Source of the DNA: Phormidium tanganyikae FI6-MK23
Lineage (GTDB): Bacteria; Cyanobacteriota; Cyanobacteriia; Leptolyngbyales; Leptolyngbyaceae
Direction of reading: 5' to 3'
Length of the DNA stretch: 64,000 bases
NCBI GenBank assembly: GCA_019359175.1
Contig: JAHHHU010000018.1
Span: forward strand, 32,093 to 96,092
Shown piece after piece: positions 1-7,729 of this stretch. Below the pieces are notes generated by a model that searched no databases, was not told the origin of the DNA, and was given only the letters and a program-made list of their open reading frames with translations. A program made the position numbers and the translations under genes. Position 1 is the first letter of the stretch. Every line of letters starts with the position of its first letter.

Positions 1-24
1 CTAGCTAGATTAATCACTCTAAGG

Positions 25-64
25 CTTCCCGTTAGATTAATCATGACCTTAACGGGAAGTTTTT
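25..64 (+). terminator. Hairpin plus T-tract just before the rhodanese gene
   Basis: A perfect 10-bp stem (CTTCCCGTTA at 25-34, TAACGGGAAG at 50-59) is followed by TTTTT. It looks like an intrinsic terminator of a gene to the left, but it ends only 3 bases before the ATG at 68. Its 3' arm GGGAAG (54-59) is the only Shine-Dalgarno-like stretch for that ATG. The hairpin could therefore also act as an attenuator or RBS-hiding structure. Confidence 0.7.
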
Positions 65-67
65 ATT

Positions 68-559
68 ATGTCTAAACTAGAAGATGCAATTGAAAAAGCT
101 AAAGAAATTCTGCCCAACATCACCCCAACACCGCCCGGATTGAAGGCAGAATCTTCAGTCCACGATTTGAAGTCCCGCTTGGAATGGGGTGAGCCTGCCT
201 TGACCATTTTGGATGTGCGTCCGCGCGATCTTTACAACCAAGGTCACATCATGGGCGCAATGGAATTTCCGCTCGATAAGCTGGTTGATTTGGCAAAAAA
301 CAACCTCGAAGTCGATCGTGATATCTATGTCTATGGCGCAAACGATCAAGAAACGGCTGAAGCTGCAAGGCTGCTGCGCCAGGCTGGTTACAAGAGCATC
401 GCCGAACTAAAAGGCGGGATTGACGCTTGGAAGGAAGCGGCAGGTTCAACCGAAGGCGTTGACGAAACTCGTGCGGAACCGGGTGCAAATGCTTACAACG
501 TCGTCACCAACGTGAAAAACCACTTTGAACGGCAAGAGATCGATTTTGAAAAGCCGTAG
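68..559 (+). CDS. Rhodanese-like domain protein
   Basis: A 163-residue soluble protein with a single rhodanese-like fold. Visible are the early VHDLKSRLEWG segment, the LDVRPRDLYNQGHI block typical of the CH2A region, and the ELKGGIDAW block near residue 115. The position where active rhodaneses carry the catalytic Cys reads YVYGANDQET (about residues 87-96) and has no Cys. It is therefore probably not a sulfurtransferase and may bind or regulate instead. The family is common in cyanobacteria. The start follows a hairpin (25-64) whose 3' arm supplies the likely ribosome-binding bases. A strong terminator follows at 581-613, so the gene is monocistronic. The biological role is unknown. Confidence 0.85.
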   Translation: MSKLEDAIEKAKEILPNITPTPPGLKAESSVHDLKSRLEWGEPALTILDVRPRDLYNQGHIMGAMEFPLDKLVDLAKNNLEVDRDIYVYGANDQETAEAARLLRQAGYKSIAELKGGIDAWKEAAGSTEGVDETRAEPGANAYNVVTNVKNHFERQEIDFEKP

Positions 560-580
560 TCGATCGTATTAAACCAAAAG

Positions 581-613
581 AACTCCGGCTTTCTTGATAA
601 AGTCGGAGTTTTT
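581..613 (+). terminator. Rho-independent terminator after the rhodanese gene
   Basis: A 12-bp stem with one G-T mismatch (AACTCCGGCTTT at 581-592, AAAGTCGGAGTT at 599-610) with loop CTTGAT runs into TTT. It lies 22 bases past the rhodanese stop codon and 22 bases before the SRAP start. Confidence 0.85.
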
Positions 614-634
614 GCATTTCTTCAAGGTTTTCTT

Positions 635-1291
635 ATGTGTGGCAGATTTACCCAAACGCACTCAGCAACCGAGCTTGCAGTGGTCTTCGATCTCGATGAA
701 ACACCCAATTGGCAACCCCGCTACAACATTGCACCAACTCAATTGATTCCCGCGATCGTCGAATCACATCAGTTCAAACTGCTCCGCTGGGGACTGATTC
801 CCGCTTGGGCAAAAGATTTGTCGATCGGTTCAAAACTGATCAACGCTCGCGCCGAAACTGTCAGCGAAAAGCCATCCTTTCGAGATGCTTTCAAACGTCG
901 TCGCTGTCTGATCGTGGCAGACGGATACTACGAATGGAAAAAGCAAGCAGGCAAAAAGCAGCCCTTCTATTTTCAATTGGAAAATCATCAGCCGTTTGCC
1001 TTCGCTGGACTCTGGGATCGCTGGAATTCTCCCGAAGGCGAACCGATCGAGACCTGCACAATCATCACGACTGAGGCAAATGAACTCGCGGCAACAATTC
1101 ACGATCGAATGCCCGTGATTTTGAGCGAAGAACAGTACGATCGCTGGCTCGATCCCGCCTTCAAAGAAGCTCAATCCCTGCTTTATCCCTATTCCAGCAC
1201 TGCAATGCAAACTTACCCAGTTCCGCTCGTGGTGAACAGTCCTGCTCACGATGCTCCGGATTGCATTACCAACCTTGGGAAGACTAATTAA
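635..1291 (+). CDS. SOS response-associated peptidase (SRAP/YedK/HMCES family)
   Basis: 218 residues, the usual SRAP length. Family proteins crosslink through an N-terminal Cys2 to abasic sites in single-stranded DNA and so shield them. The sequence starts MCGRFTQ, so removal of Met exposes Cys2. The conserved NARAE block (about residue 71) and the HDRMPVIL block with the active-site His (about residue 160) are both present, as is the WGLIPAWAK block. The protein looks intact. The start is fixed because Cys must follow Met directly. It is flanked by a terminator upstream and transcribed toward an unknown membrane protein gene. No LexA-like box was recognised. Confidence 0.93.
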   Translation: MCGRFTQTHSATELAVVFDLDETPNWQPRYNIAPTQLIPAIVESHQFKLLRWGLIPAWAKDLSIGSKLINARAETVSEKPSFRDAFKRRRCLIVADGYYEWKKQAGKKQPFYFQLENHQPFAFAGLWDRWNSPEGEPIETCTIITTEANELAATIHDRMPVILSEEQYDRWLDPAFKEAQSLLYPYSSTAMQTYPVPLVVNSPAHDAPDCITNLGKTN

Positions 1292-1346
1292 AGCCGATGC
1301 GGTTCGATCGAATACAATCGGCATTAAGTATTTATGGGTTTGGCTT

Positions 1347-2210
1347 ATGCGGCATCAGTCGTCTTGGGTTCGATATGGGTTAGCGCGGTTGCGTCCGTTG
1401 GGTCGTCCGGTTTTTTGGGCACCATCGATCGCGCTTTTACTCCTCATTCTGTTCGCATGGGAGTTCTTTAGTCGTCCAGAACTGGTTAGCTACCTCAGAC
1501 TCTCAAACCCAGACGAAACGCTATCGTCCGAAGATCGATCAATCGGCGCAGAGATCGATTCTCTACCGCTGTTGATGAACGATATCAAAATCGCCCCGAA
1601 ATCAGAAACACCCCAAAGCGCGATCGCAGTTCCCCAAAATTCTGCTCAACCCAATCCAGCAACCCCGAATCGTCTGTTTTCCGCTGCGACTGATGCGATC
1701 GAGACTCCGAAACTCGCTCAATCTCAACCCGGTCAAGGCGTATTCGGTATATTTACAAACGCATTAACCGCGCAGCTTGGACTACCCGCGCAATCGATTA
1801 CCAATGATCCGACCGCTCCTGCACCCTTACCAGCCAACCGACTGCAAGAAGCGATCGCAAAATTAGCCACAGAAAATCGCGCGATCGTGTCGCAAACTCA
1901 GATCGAAGGAACGATTCGTTTAGACAATCCCCTTTCAAGCACTTCGATCATTCAACCATCAAACTCGTTCTCAGTCTTGGTCGAGGGCACAAAACCAATC
2001 GCACCAGGAACAGCCCCAACCATTTCTGCACCGTTACCGATTGTGGTTCCGCTAAATGCGCCTGTTCTCTCACCCCAACCCGCTGAGTCTTCAGACTTTG
2101 GGGTCATTCAGAACGCGCCGATCGTCGATCCGCAACCGTTCACCGTTCCGAGATCGATTCCCGGACGCTCGATCGGCGGCGGCAATATCAATACATTCTC
2201 AAACCCTTAG
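1347..2210 (+). CDS. Hypothetical single-pass membrane protein, Pro/Ser/Asn-rich
   Basis: I do not recognise this protein. From the ATG at 1347 it has 287 residues. A basic N-terminus (MRHQSSWVRYGLARLRPLG) precedes one hydrophobic helix (about residues 22-41, with ALLLLILFAW). The rest is a low-complexity region rich in Pro, Ala, Asn, Ser and Gln with no recognisable fold, likely disordered. The frame is open further upstream to 1251, but that start would lie inside the SRAP coding region and put extra residues before the membrane helix, so 1347 is preferred. The positive N-terminus suggests an N-in topology with a periplasmic tail. It is followed by repeat element A. Confidence 0.65.
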   Translation: MRHQSSWVRYGLARLRPLGRPVFWAPSIALLLLILFAWEFFSRPELVSYLRLSNPDETLSSEDRSIGAEIDSLPLLMNDIKIAPKSETPQSAIAVPQNSAQPNPATPNRLFSAATDAIETPKLAQSQPGQGVFGIFTNALTAQLGLPAQSITNDPTAPAPLPANRLQEAIAKLATENRAIVSQTQIEGTIRLDNPLSSTSIIQPSNSFSVLVEGTKPIAPGTAPTISAPLPIVVPLNAPVLSPQPAESSDFGVIQNAPIVDPQPFTVPRSIPGRSIGGGNINTFSNP

Positions 2211-2267
2211 AATCGGAACCGTTATAAAGTAACGTCGGTTCGACGAGTTTTTTCGCTTCGTTTTGAT

Positions 2268-2367
2268 CGGCTTCTGCCCCCTAAATCCCCCATTCTGGGG
2301 GATTTAGAAAATCGAATTTCGGCTTGAAGTCCCCCATTCTGGGGGATTTAGGGGGCTTCCCGGATTC
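2268..2367. repeat. Repeat element A (CCCCCTAAATCCCCC-type, about 100 bp)
   Basis: The element begins CGGCTTCTGCCCCCTAA and ends GGGGGCTTCCCGGATTC. The ends are inverted (GCCCCCTAAATCCCCC against GGGGGATTTAGGGGGC). Inside, CCCCCATTCTGGGGG occurs twice, giving two short hairpins. A second copy (B) lies at 22225-22329 with the same ends and architecture but a diverged middle. It is a small non-coding palindromic repeat of the kind scattered in cyanobacterial genomes, possibly a MITE remnant. Confidence 0.8.
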
Positions 2368-2425
2368 ATATTCGGAGCTAGCCATTTCTGTTGAACTTCA
2401 CTTCATAACAATTCCGATTCTGCGA

Positions 2426-3847
2426 TTAGAAATTCCGAATAATCGCATCAGCAAATTCAGAACATTTCAGAGGCGGATCAATGGGAGGCTCCATCAATCG
2501 CGCCAAATCGTAAGTCACCTCACGCTGTTTGATCGCTTTCGCCAGTCCGCCCTTGATCAAATCCGCTGCTTCCTGCCAGCCCAGATATTCCAGCAGCATC
2601 ACACCGGATAAGATCAGCGAACCCGGATTCACTCGATCGAGTCCCGCGTGTTTCGGCGCTGTCCCGTGAGTCGCTTCAAAGATCGCAGAAGAATCTCCAA
2701 TGTTCGCACCCGGAGCCATTCCCAAACCACCCGCGATCGCTGCTGCAGCATCTGAAATGTAATCGCCGTTCAGGTTCATCGTTGCCAAAATCGAGTATTC
2801 ATCGGGGCGAGTTTGGATCTGTTGGAAAATGCTGTCCGCGATGCGATCGTTGATCATCACTTTCTCTTTCCACTGCCCATTTCCGTGGGTTTCCCAAATC
2901 GTATCCAGTACCGCTTGCACTTCTTTGCAGATCGATGCTTGCTTGTCAGGTGTCATCGAACCGTAACCGGGATCAATTTGACGGGCATTTTCTTCGATCG
3001 ACAACTCCGCCTTTTTCTCTTTGTTGCCAAGAATCCAGGATTCGCGCTCGGTGACACACTGCGATCGAAATTCCGTCGTCGCCAGTTCGTAGCCCCAGTC
3101 CCGAAACGCGCCTTCGGTGTACTTCATGATGTTGCCTTTGTGAACTAATGTCACCGTTTGCTTATCCTTGGGCAACCGAAGCGCGTGTTGAATCGCCCGA
3201 CGCACGAGCCGCTGAGATCCTTTTTTACTAATCGGTTTGATGCCAATCCCCGAATCGAGTGGAATCTGTTTCTTCCCGTGTTCTGGCGTGCTGGGAATCA
3301 GGTCTTCATTTAGCAGTTTGATTAAGCGATCGCCAATCTCACTTCCCTGTTTCCACTCGATCCCCAAGTAAATATCTTCGGTGTTCTCGCGATAGATAAT
3401 CACGTCCAGTTTTTCAGGATAGCGATGCGGTGAAGGCGTTCCAGCGTAATACTTACAGGGACGCACACAGGCATAGAGATCAAAAATTTGGCGGAGGGCA
3501 ACGTTGAGCGATCGAATTCCGCCCCCGATCGGAGTCGTTAACGGGCCTTTGATCGCCACGCCAAATTCTCGAATCGCAGCTAACGAATCTTCTGGTAAAT
3601 ATTGATACGTTCCATACTGTTCGCAGGCTTCATCTCCGACGTAGACTTTGAACCAGGTGATTTCACGTTTTCCGCCGTATGCCGCCTGGATTGCCGCATC
3701 AAACACCTTTTGTGAGGCGGGCCAGAGGTCGATGCCCGTTCCATCTCCTCGGATGAACGGAATAATTGGATTATCCGGAACGATCGGTTCACCATTCTCA
3801 AATTTGATCGCGGAACCCGTCGAAGGAGGTGTAATTTTTTCGTACAT
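2426..3847 (-). CDS. icd: NADP-dependent isocitrate dehydrogenase
   Basis: 473 residues, the size of cyanobacterial Icd. The enzyme oxidatively decarboxylates isocitrate to 2-oxoglutarate, the carbon skeleton for ammonium assimilation and the effector sensed by NtcA and PII in cyanobacteria. Family blocks are clear: [12 protein letters not shown] near the N-terminus, [13 protein letters not shown] (substrate Ser/Arg region), [48 protein letters not shown] and the NADP-side [13 protein letters not shown]. The protein is complete. It is transcribed toward repeat A and is divergent from the response regulator at 4126 across a 278-base gap. Confidence 0.97.
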   Translation of the reverse strand: MYEKITPPSTGSAIKFENGEPIVPDNPIIPFIRGDGTGIDLWPASQKVFDAAIQAAYGGKREITWFKVYVGDEACEQYGTYQYLPEDSLAAIREFGVAIKGPLTTPIGGGIRSLNVALRQIFDLYACVRPCKYYAGTPSPHRYPEKLDVIIYRENTEDIYLGIEWKQGSEIGDRLIKLLNEDLIPSTPEHGKKQIPLDSGIGIKPISKKGSQRLVRRAIQHALRLPKDKQTVTLVHKGNIMKYTEGAFRDWGYELATTEFRSQCVTERESWILGNKEKKAELSIEENARQIDPGYGSMTPDKQASICKEVQAVLDTIWETHGNGQWKEKVMINDRIADSIFQQIQTRPDEYSILATMNLNGDYISDAAAAIAGGLGMAPGANIGDSSAIFEATHGTAPKHAGLDRVNPGSLILSGVMLLEYLGWQEAADLIKGGLAKAIKQREVTYDLARLMEPPIDPPLKCSEFADAIIRNF

Positions 3848-4021
3848 GGTCGAACAGTTCTCAAGTAGGATAAGTTGGGCAACGGCGCGGTAGATAGGCT
3901 ACCAAATTTTTTAGCGCATTTTTCGCTTCCTAAATAAACGTCAGGTGAAATAGAACATAAAGATAAGCCTGAGACCTCAGAACCATCAATCACTGGGATA
4001 CCATGTTAAGGGGAAATTTTT

Positions 4022-4037
4022 GGTTAAGAAGTTAACC
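4022..4037. promoter_or_regulatory. Perfect inverted repeat GGTTAA-GAAG-TTAACC
   Basis: Six-base arms separated by GAAG lie in the icd/response-regulator divergent region, 88 bases before the regulator start. It could be an operator or a small hairpin. No known binding protein is implied by the sequence alone. Confidence 0.35.
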
Positions 4038-4125
4038 TAACTGGGTGAAGGCATCGGATGGGTTCGTTCCTCGGTTTCGATCGCAGAATGGTATGGGTTG
4101 ATGGTCTTAAGCTCTGGAGACGCGA

Positions 4126-4800
4126 ATGAAGAAGATCTTGATTGTCGATGATGATACTGCGCTCCGAACTGCACTGATTCGGTATCTAGAAAAACGCGGG
4201 TATGCGGTGCAAGATGCAGCATCGGGAATCGAGGGACTGAGCCAGTTTGAACAAGATCCGCCAGATTTGGTCGTGTCAGATGTGATCATGCCAAAAATGG
4301 ACGGGCTAGAATTCTGTCGCCGTTTACGATCGCTGAGAGCCGGGCAGTTGGTTCCCTTCATTTTTCTCTCCAGCCGCGGCGAAGTCGAAGATCGCGTGCA
4401 AGGACATTCGATCGGCGCAGATGATTATCTGATCAAACCGTTTGAACCTAGAGAATTACTAGCGAAAATCGAAGCGCAACTAGAGCGATCTCGCCGAATG
4501 AACTCGGAGATTATTCGCCTGATGCAGCAATCGGTCAGCGTTCCAGAACCGCCCCCTCCCACAGTCGCACCGCTACCTCTAACACCTGCCGAAGAGAAAG
4601 TTTTCTGGGAAGTGATCCAAGGTCACACGAACAAACAAATCGGTGATCATCTTTTTGTCAGTCCGCGCACAGTACAAACGCATCTGAGCAATATTCTGAG
4701 CAAACTGCAATTAGAAAATCGATCGCAGTTAGTACGCTATGCGTTTGAGAAAGGCTACCGATTACCGATAGAACCCGTGGCAACTGAAGAAAAAGCATGA
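4126..4800 (+). CDS. NarL/FixJ-type response regulator
   Basis: 224 residues. The N-terminal receiver domain (about 1-120) has the acidic pair DDD at 8-10, phospho-acceptor Asp52 in VVSDVIMP and the signalling Lys104 in IKPFEP. A Pro-rich linker (about 143-152) leads to a LuxR-type helix-turn-helix (about 155-215) with VSPRTVQTHLSNIL as recognition region. It is a DNA-binding transcription factor in the cytoplasm, activated by phosphorylation. No histidine kinase is adjacent. Its stop overlaps the start of the next gene (ATGA at 4797), so the two are translationally coupled. Confidence 0.93.
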   Translation: MKKILIVDDDTALRTALIRYLEKRGYAVQDAASGIEGLSQFEQDPPDLVVSDVIMPKMDGLEFCRRLRSLRAGQLVPFIFLSSRGEVEDRVQGHSIGADDYLIKPFEPRELLAKIEAQLERSRRMNSEIIRLMQQSVSVPEPPPPTVAPLPLTPAEEKVFWEVIQGHTNKQIGDHLFVSPRTVQTHLSNILSKLQLENRSQLVRYAFEKGYRLPIEPVATEEKA

Positions 4801-5294
4801 TCGCGGGCATCTATTCATTAAGTAAATTACAAATGGCGATCGCAGAAAATCCCGATCGCTGGCGACCGCTTGTTCTGACAAATGGCTGTTTTGATCTCTT
4901 ACATTCCGGTCATGTGCGGTATCTCAATTCCGCAAGGAAACTCGGTCGATCGCTGGTAGTCGGTCTAAACAGTGATGCCTCAATACGATTGATTAAGCCC
5001 GATCGAGTCCCGTCGCGTCCGATCGTGCCCGAATTAGAACGTGCAGAAGTCCTTGCCGCGCTCAAATCTGTCGATGGAGTCGTGATTTTTTCTGAAAAAA
5101 CTGCTGAACAGCTAGTTGAAGCACTTCACCCTGAGATTTATGCTAAAGGTGGAGACTACAATTTACAAACCCTGCCCGAAGCCTCGATCGTGCAGTCCTA
5201 TGGCGGACAAGTTCGGCTCATCGAAATCGAAGTACAGTCTTCGACCAGCGCGATCGTCGATCGGATTTTGAGGGGCGAATCCCGAAACCCTTAA
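4797..5294 (+). CDS. RfaE2-like nucleotidyltransferase (heptose 1-phosphate adenylyltransferase family)
   Basis: 165 residues, a single cytidylyltransferase-fold domain without the RfaE1 kinase half. The signature TNGCFDLLHSGHVRYL (HxGH nucleotide-binding motif, about residues 28-43) and the closing SSTSAIVDRIL block are present. Family members transfer AMP to D-glycero-beta-D-manno-heptose 1-phosphate to make ADP-heptose. Many cyanobacteria carry a homologue of uncertain substrate. The gene overlaps the preceding regulator by 4 bases and is 14 bases before gun4, so the three form a likely operon. Substrate specificity cannot be read from the sequence. Confidence 0.85.
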   Translation: MIAGIYSLSKLQMAIAENPDRWRPLVLTNGCFDLLHSGHVRYLNSARKLGRSLVVGLNSDASIRLIKPDRVPSRPIVPELERAEVLAALKSVDGVVIFSEKTAEQLVEALHPEIYAKGGDYNLQTLPEASIVQSYGGQVRLIEIEVQSSTSAIVDRILRGESRNP

Positions 5295-5308
5295 CACCAA
5301 CGGTTTAC

Positions 5309-6025
5309 ATGACTAATTTAGAGACTTCTTCAGCCCTCGATCTTCCCGGTAGCATCGCGGCTCTCCAACTGAAGCTTCGATCAGACTCCGAAAAGGTTCA
5401 GATCCAAGCGATCGACGAGCTGACTGCCCTCGGTGAGGAAGGACTTCCCGCGCTGATGGAATTCTTAATTGATCGACCTGAACCCAGTCGAGCCACCGCC
5501 AAAACTTATCAAATTTTATGCACCTCTCAAACGCCGAGAGTGCAAGAATTTCTGCAACAACATTTCCCGACCGGAACTGTTCCCCTAAAGTCCGATCGCA
5601 ATATCGACTACACCGAACTCCAGCAGCTTCTCGCACAGCAGAAATTTCAAGAAGCCGATCGCTTAACGATTCAAAAACTGTGTGAACTCGCTGGAGAATC
5701 TGCCGTATTACGCAAATGGCTATATTTCACCGAGGTTGAGAATTTTCCAACTCCCGATCTACAAACGATCGATTCCCTCTGGCTAGCTCATTCTGACTAT
5801 CAATATGGCTTCTCGGTACAGCGTCAGATTTGGCTCAATGCAGGCAAAAAATGGGAAAAACTTTGGACTAAAATCGGGTGGAAATCTGGCTATAGCTGGA
5901 CACGCTACCCAGACGGATTTACTTGGAGCCTAGACGCTCCCAAGGGGCATCTCCCACTCTCAAACCAACTGCGAGGAGTCCGCGTCATCGCCGCCTTACT
6001 CAACCACTCTGCCTGGATAAAATAA
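5309..6025 (+). CDS. gun4: Gun4, magnesium chelatase-stimulating porphyrin-binding protein
   Basis: 238 residues, matching the length of genuine cyanobacterial Gun4. The N-terminal helical domain (about 10-90, HEAT-like) precedes the GUN4 core (about 98-235). Diagnostic blocks are IDYTELQQLLAQQKFQEAD, GFSVQRQIWL and WTRYPDGFTWSLDAPKGHL. Gun4 binds protoporphyrin IX and its Mg form and stimulates magnesium chelatase at the entry to chlorophyll synthesis, in the cytosol and at membranes. It is last in a likely operon with a response regulator and an RfaE2-like enzyme. No dedicated promoter was recognised in the 14-base gap. Confidence 0.95.
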   Translation: MTNLETSSALDLPGSIAALQLKLRSDSEKVQIQAIDELTALGEEGLPALMEFLIDRPEPSRATAKTYQILCTSQTPRVQEFLQQHFPTGTVPLKSDRNIDYTELQQLLAQQKFQEADRLTIQKLCELAGESAVLRKWLYFTEVENFPTPDLQTIDSLWLAHSDYQYGFSVQRQIWLNAGKKWEKLWTKIGWKSGYSWTRYPDGFTWSLDAPKGHLPLSNQLRGVRVIAALLNHSAWIK

Positions 6026-6222
6026 CCTTGTCCGTATTCTCGTCAGGACGCATCGCCACAGAACGCCTAAACTTCCGTAATCTCTCTTGCGCGAAAGCGT
6101 TGATCCACTCAAAAGTAAGGGCAGTCTTTGTATAGTTGCAGACTGTTTGACAGTAATCGTGGGTTACGACACAGTATTGTCAAGTGGTCGAAAAGTTCTT
6201 TAAATCGAGGATAGGGGTTGGA

Positions 6223-7641
6223 ATGGGAATCCCCGAAAACAGGCTCTTTTGTCGATTGGATGGGTTAACGACTGCCGCCCGTGAGCAGCAGCGTGCAATG
6301 GTACTGACGGAACTCGGCTTGCTCGATACCGAAATTGTACCGATTTTTGAAGAAGCGACCCAAACCGCCGCTCACTCTCTCGGTGCGCCGATTAGTTTGC
6401 TCGGTGTGATGGATCAGTCGCGTCAATGGTTCAAATCCGCCGTGGGTCTGTCACGCTTGGGTTTGATGAATGATCTGGCGGTCTCTCGCCAACTGTCGCG
6501 CGAAGAAGCTTTCTGCGTTCATGTGGTCGATAGTCAGCAAATTTTAGCGATCGAGGACACGCTCGATCATCCCGCTTTTGCAAATTCGCTGCTGTGTCAA
6601 CAGTACGGCATCCGTGCGTATCTCGGTGCGCCGCTGTTAACGGTCAGTGGAGACTGCATCGGCACACTTTGCATCATGGATTCCCGCCCCCGTAACTTTA
6701 CGGAACGCGATGCTGAGTTTCTCATGTTGACCGCGCGTTTGAGCATGAGCGAGTATGAACGTCTGCACTTAATGAAGTCGCAGGCAGCCGGAACTCCGAT
6801 TCCAGCCGTTCAACCCGCTTTAGCTCCGCCCCCTAACCCGGTTAAGTTTGAACTCCTTGCCCAACTCACTCAAGAGCTACGCACCCCGCTTACCTCTGTG
6901 ATGGGAATGGCAAGCGTGCTCAATCGCGAAATTTATGGCCCGCTCACCAGTAAGCAAAAGGAATATCTCGACATCATTCATCACAGCGGACAGTATTTGC
7001 TGTCGCTTGTGAAAGAGATTCTAGAACTGTCGCAACTTGATGACAGTAGCCGAATGTTGAATCTGTCGCAGATCGATATCGAGATGCTTTGTCAGCAGGC
7101 AATCAGCACGCTAGAACAAGCCGCTGGTCGTCGAGAACAGCAGATCCGTCTCTCGGTCGAACCCGGCAACCGCATTTGGCTTCTCGACAAAGAGAAAATT
7201 CGCCAAATGTTGTATCACCTGATGTTTAGCGTGATTCAGTCCTCGAATACTGGCAGCATCGTTCGCCTGCACGTTTCACAAAAAAGCAGCGGGTTACGGC
7301 TGACGGTCTGGGCCTCTCATCCCTGTCTTAGTGATGGCATGGGTTACAACGAAATGCTCATCCCACAAACAAGTGCGATCGCAACGTTTGAGTACGATGC
7401 TCCGAGTAATGGTCATCGTGCAGGGGCAGGACTCATGCCGATCGCCGCTGCGCTGAACGCCACAAGATTTACCGATCTCGATGAGGCTTCAGAAATTCCT
7501 GATGCTGATGCGGTACGGAAGAATCTTGGCTTGCTGCTGAGTCGGCAACTGGCAGAAATGCACGGCGGACAAATCCTAATCCAAGGAGCCTCGGAACCCG
7601 GATACCGATATGTGATTACGCTACCTCGATTAACGCAGTAG
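6223..7641 (+). CDS. GAF-domain histidine kinase-like protein with degenerate kinase core
   Basis: 472 residues from the ATG at 6223, which has AGGGG about 8 bases upstream. An upstream GTG at 6184 in frame is less likely. A GAF domain (about 25-185) carries the FCVHVVDSQQ and YLGAPLLTVSGDCIGTLCIMD blocks. The dimerisation/phospho-acceptor helix reads LTQELRTPLTSVMGM, where the invariant phospho-acceptor His is Gln217. The ATPase domain is also eroded: the N-box is HLMFSVIQSS without the usual Asn, and no DxGxG is seen. GLLLSRQLAEMHGG near the C-terminus shows the family origin. It is therefore probably a sensory scaffold or pseudokinase. A terminator follows at 7677. Confidence 0.85.
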   Translation: MGIPENRLFCRLDGLTTAAREQQRAMVLTELGLLDTEIVPIFEEATQTAAHSLGAPISLLGVMDQSRQWFKSAVGLSRLGLMNDLAVSRQLSREEAFCVHVVDSQQILAIEDTLDHPAFANSLLCQQYGIRAYLGAPLLTVSGDCIGTLCIMDSRPRNFTERDAEFLMLTARLSMSEYERLHLMKSQAAGTPIPAVQPALAPPPNPVKFELLAQLTQELRTPLTSVMGMASVLNREIYGPLTSKQKEYLDIIHHSGQYLLSLVKEILELSQLDDSSRMLNLSQIDIEMLCQQAISTLEQAAGRREQQIRLSVEPGNRIWLLDKEKIRQMLYHLMFSVIQSSNTGSIVRLHVSQKSSGLRLTVWASHPCLSDGMGYNEMLIPQTSAIATFEYDAPSNGHRAGAGLMPIAAALNATRFTDLDEASEIPDADAVRKNLGLLLSRQLAEMHGGQILIQGASEPGYRYVITLPRLTQ

Positions 7642-7676
7642 CCTTGTCAAAACGCCAATATCGCGGATAATAGCCC

Positions 7677-7704
7677 TAGCCCAATCTAAGTTGGGCTATT
7701 TTTT
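7677..7704 (+). terminator. Rho-independent terminator
   Basis: Perfect 8-bp stem (TAGCCCAA at 7677-7684, TTGGGCTA at 7691-7698), loop TCTAAG, then a run of six T. It separates the pseudokinase gene from ictB and argues against the longer reading frame of ictB that begins inside it. Confidence 0.9.
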
Positions 7705-7729
7705 GCTTCAAAGCACGGGAAATCCGCTT

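Noticed and set aside
1251..1346. 32-codon extension of the membrane protein gene
   Set aside because: It overlaps the SRAP coding end and lacks family support; the ATG at 1347 puts basic residues directly before the helix.
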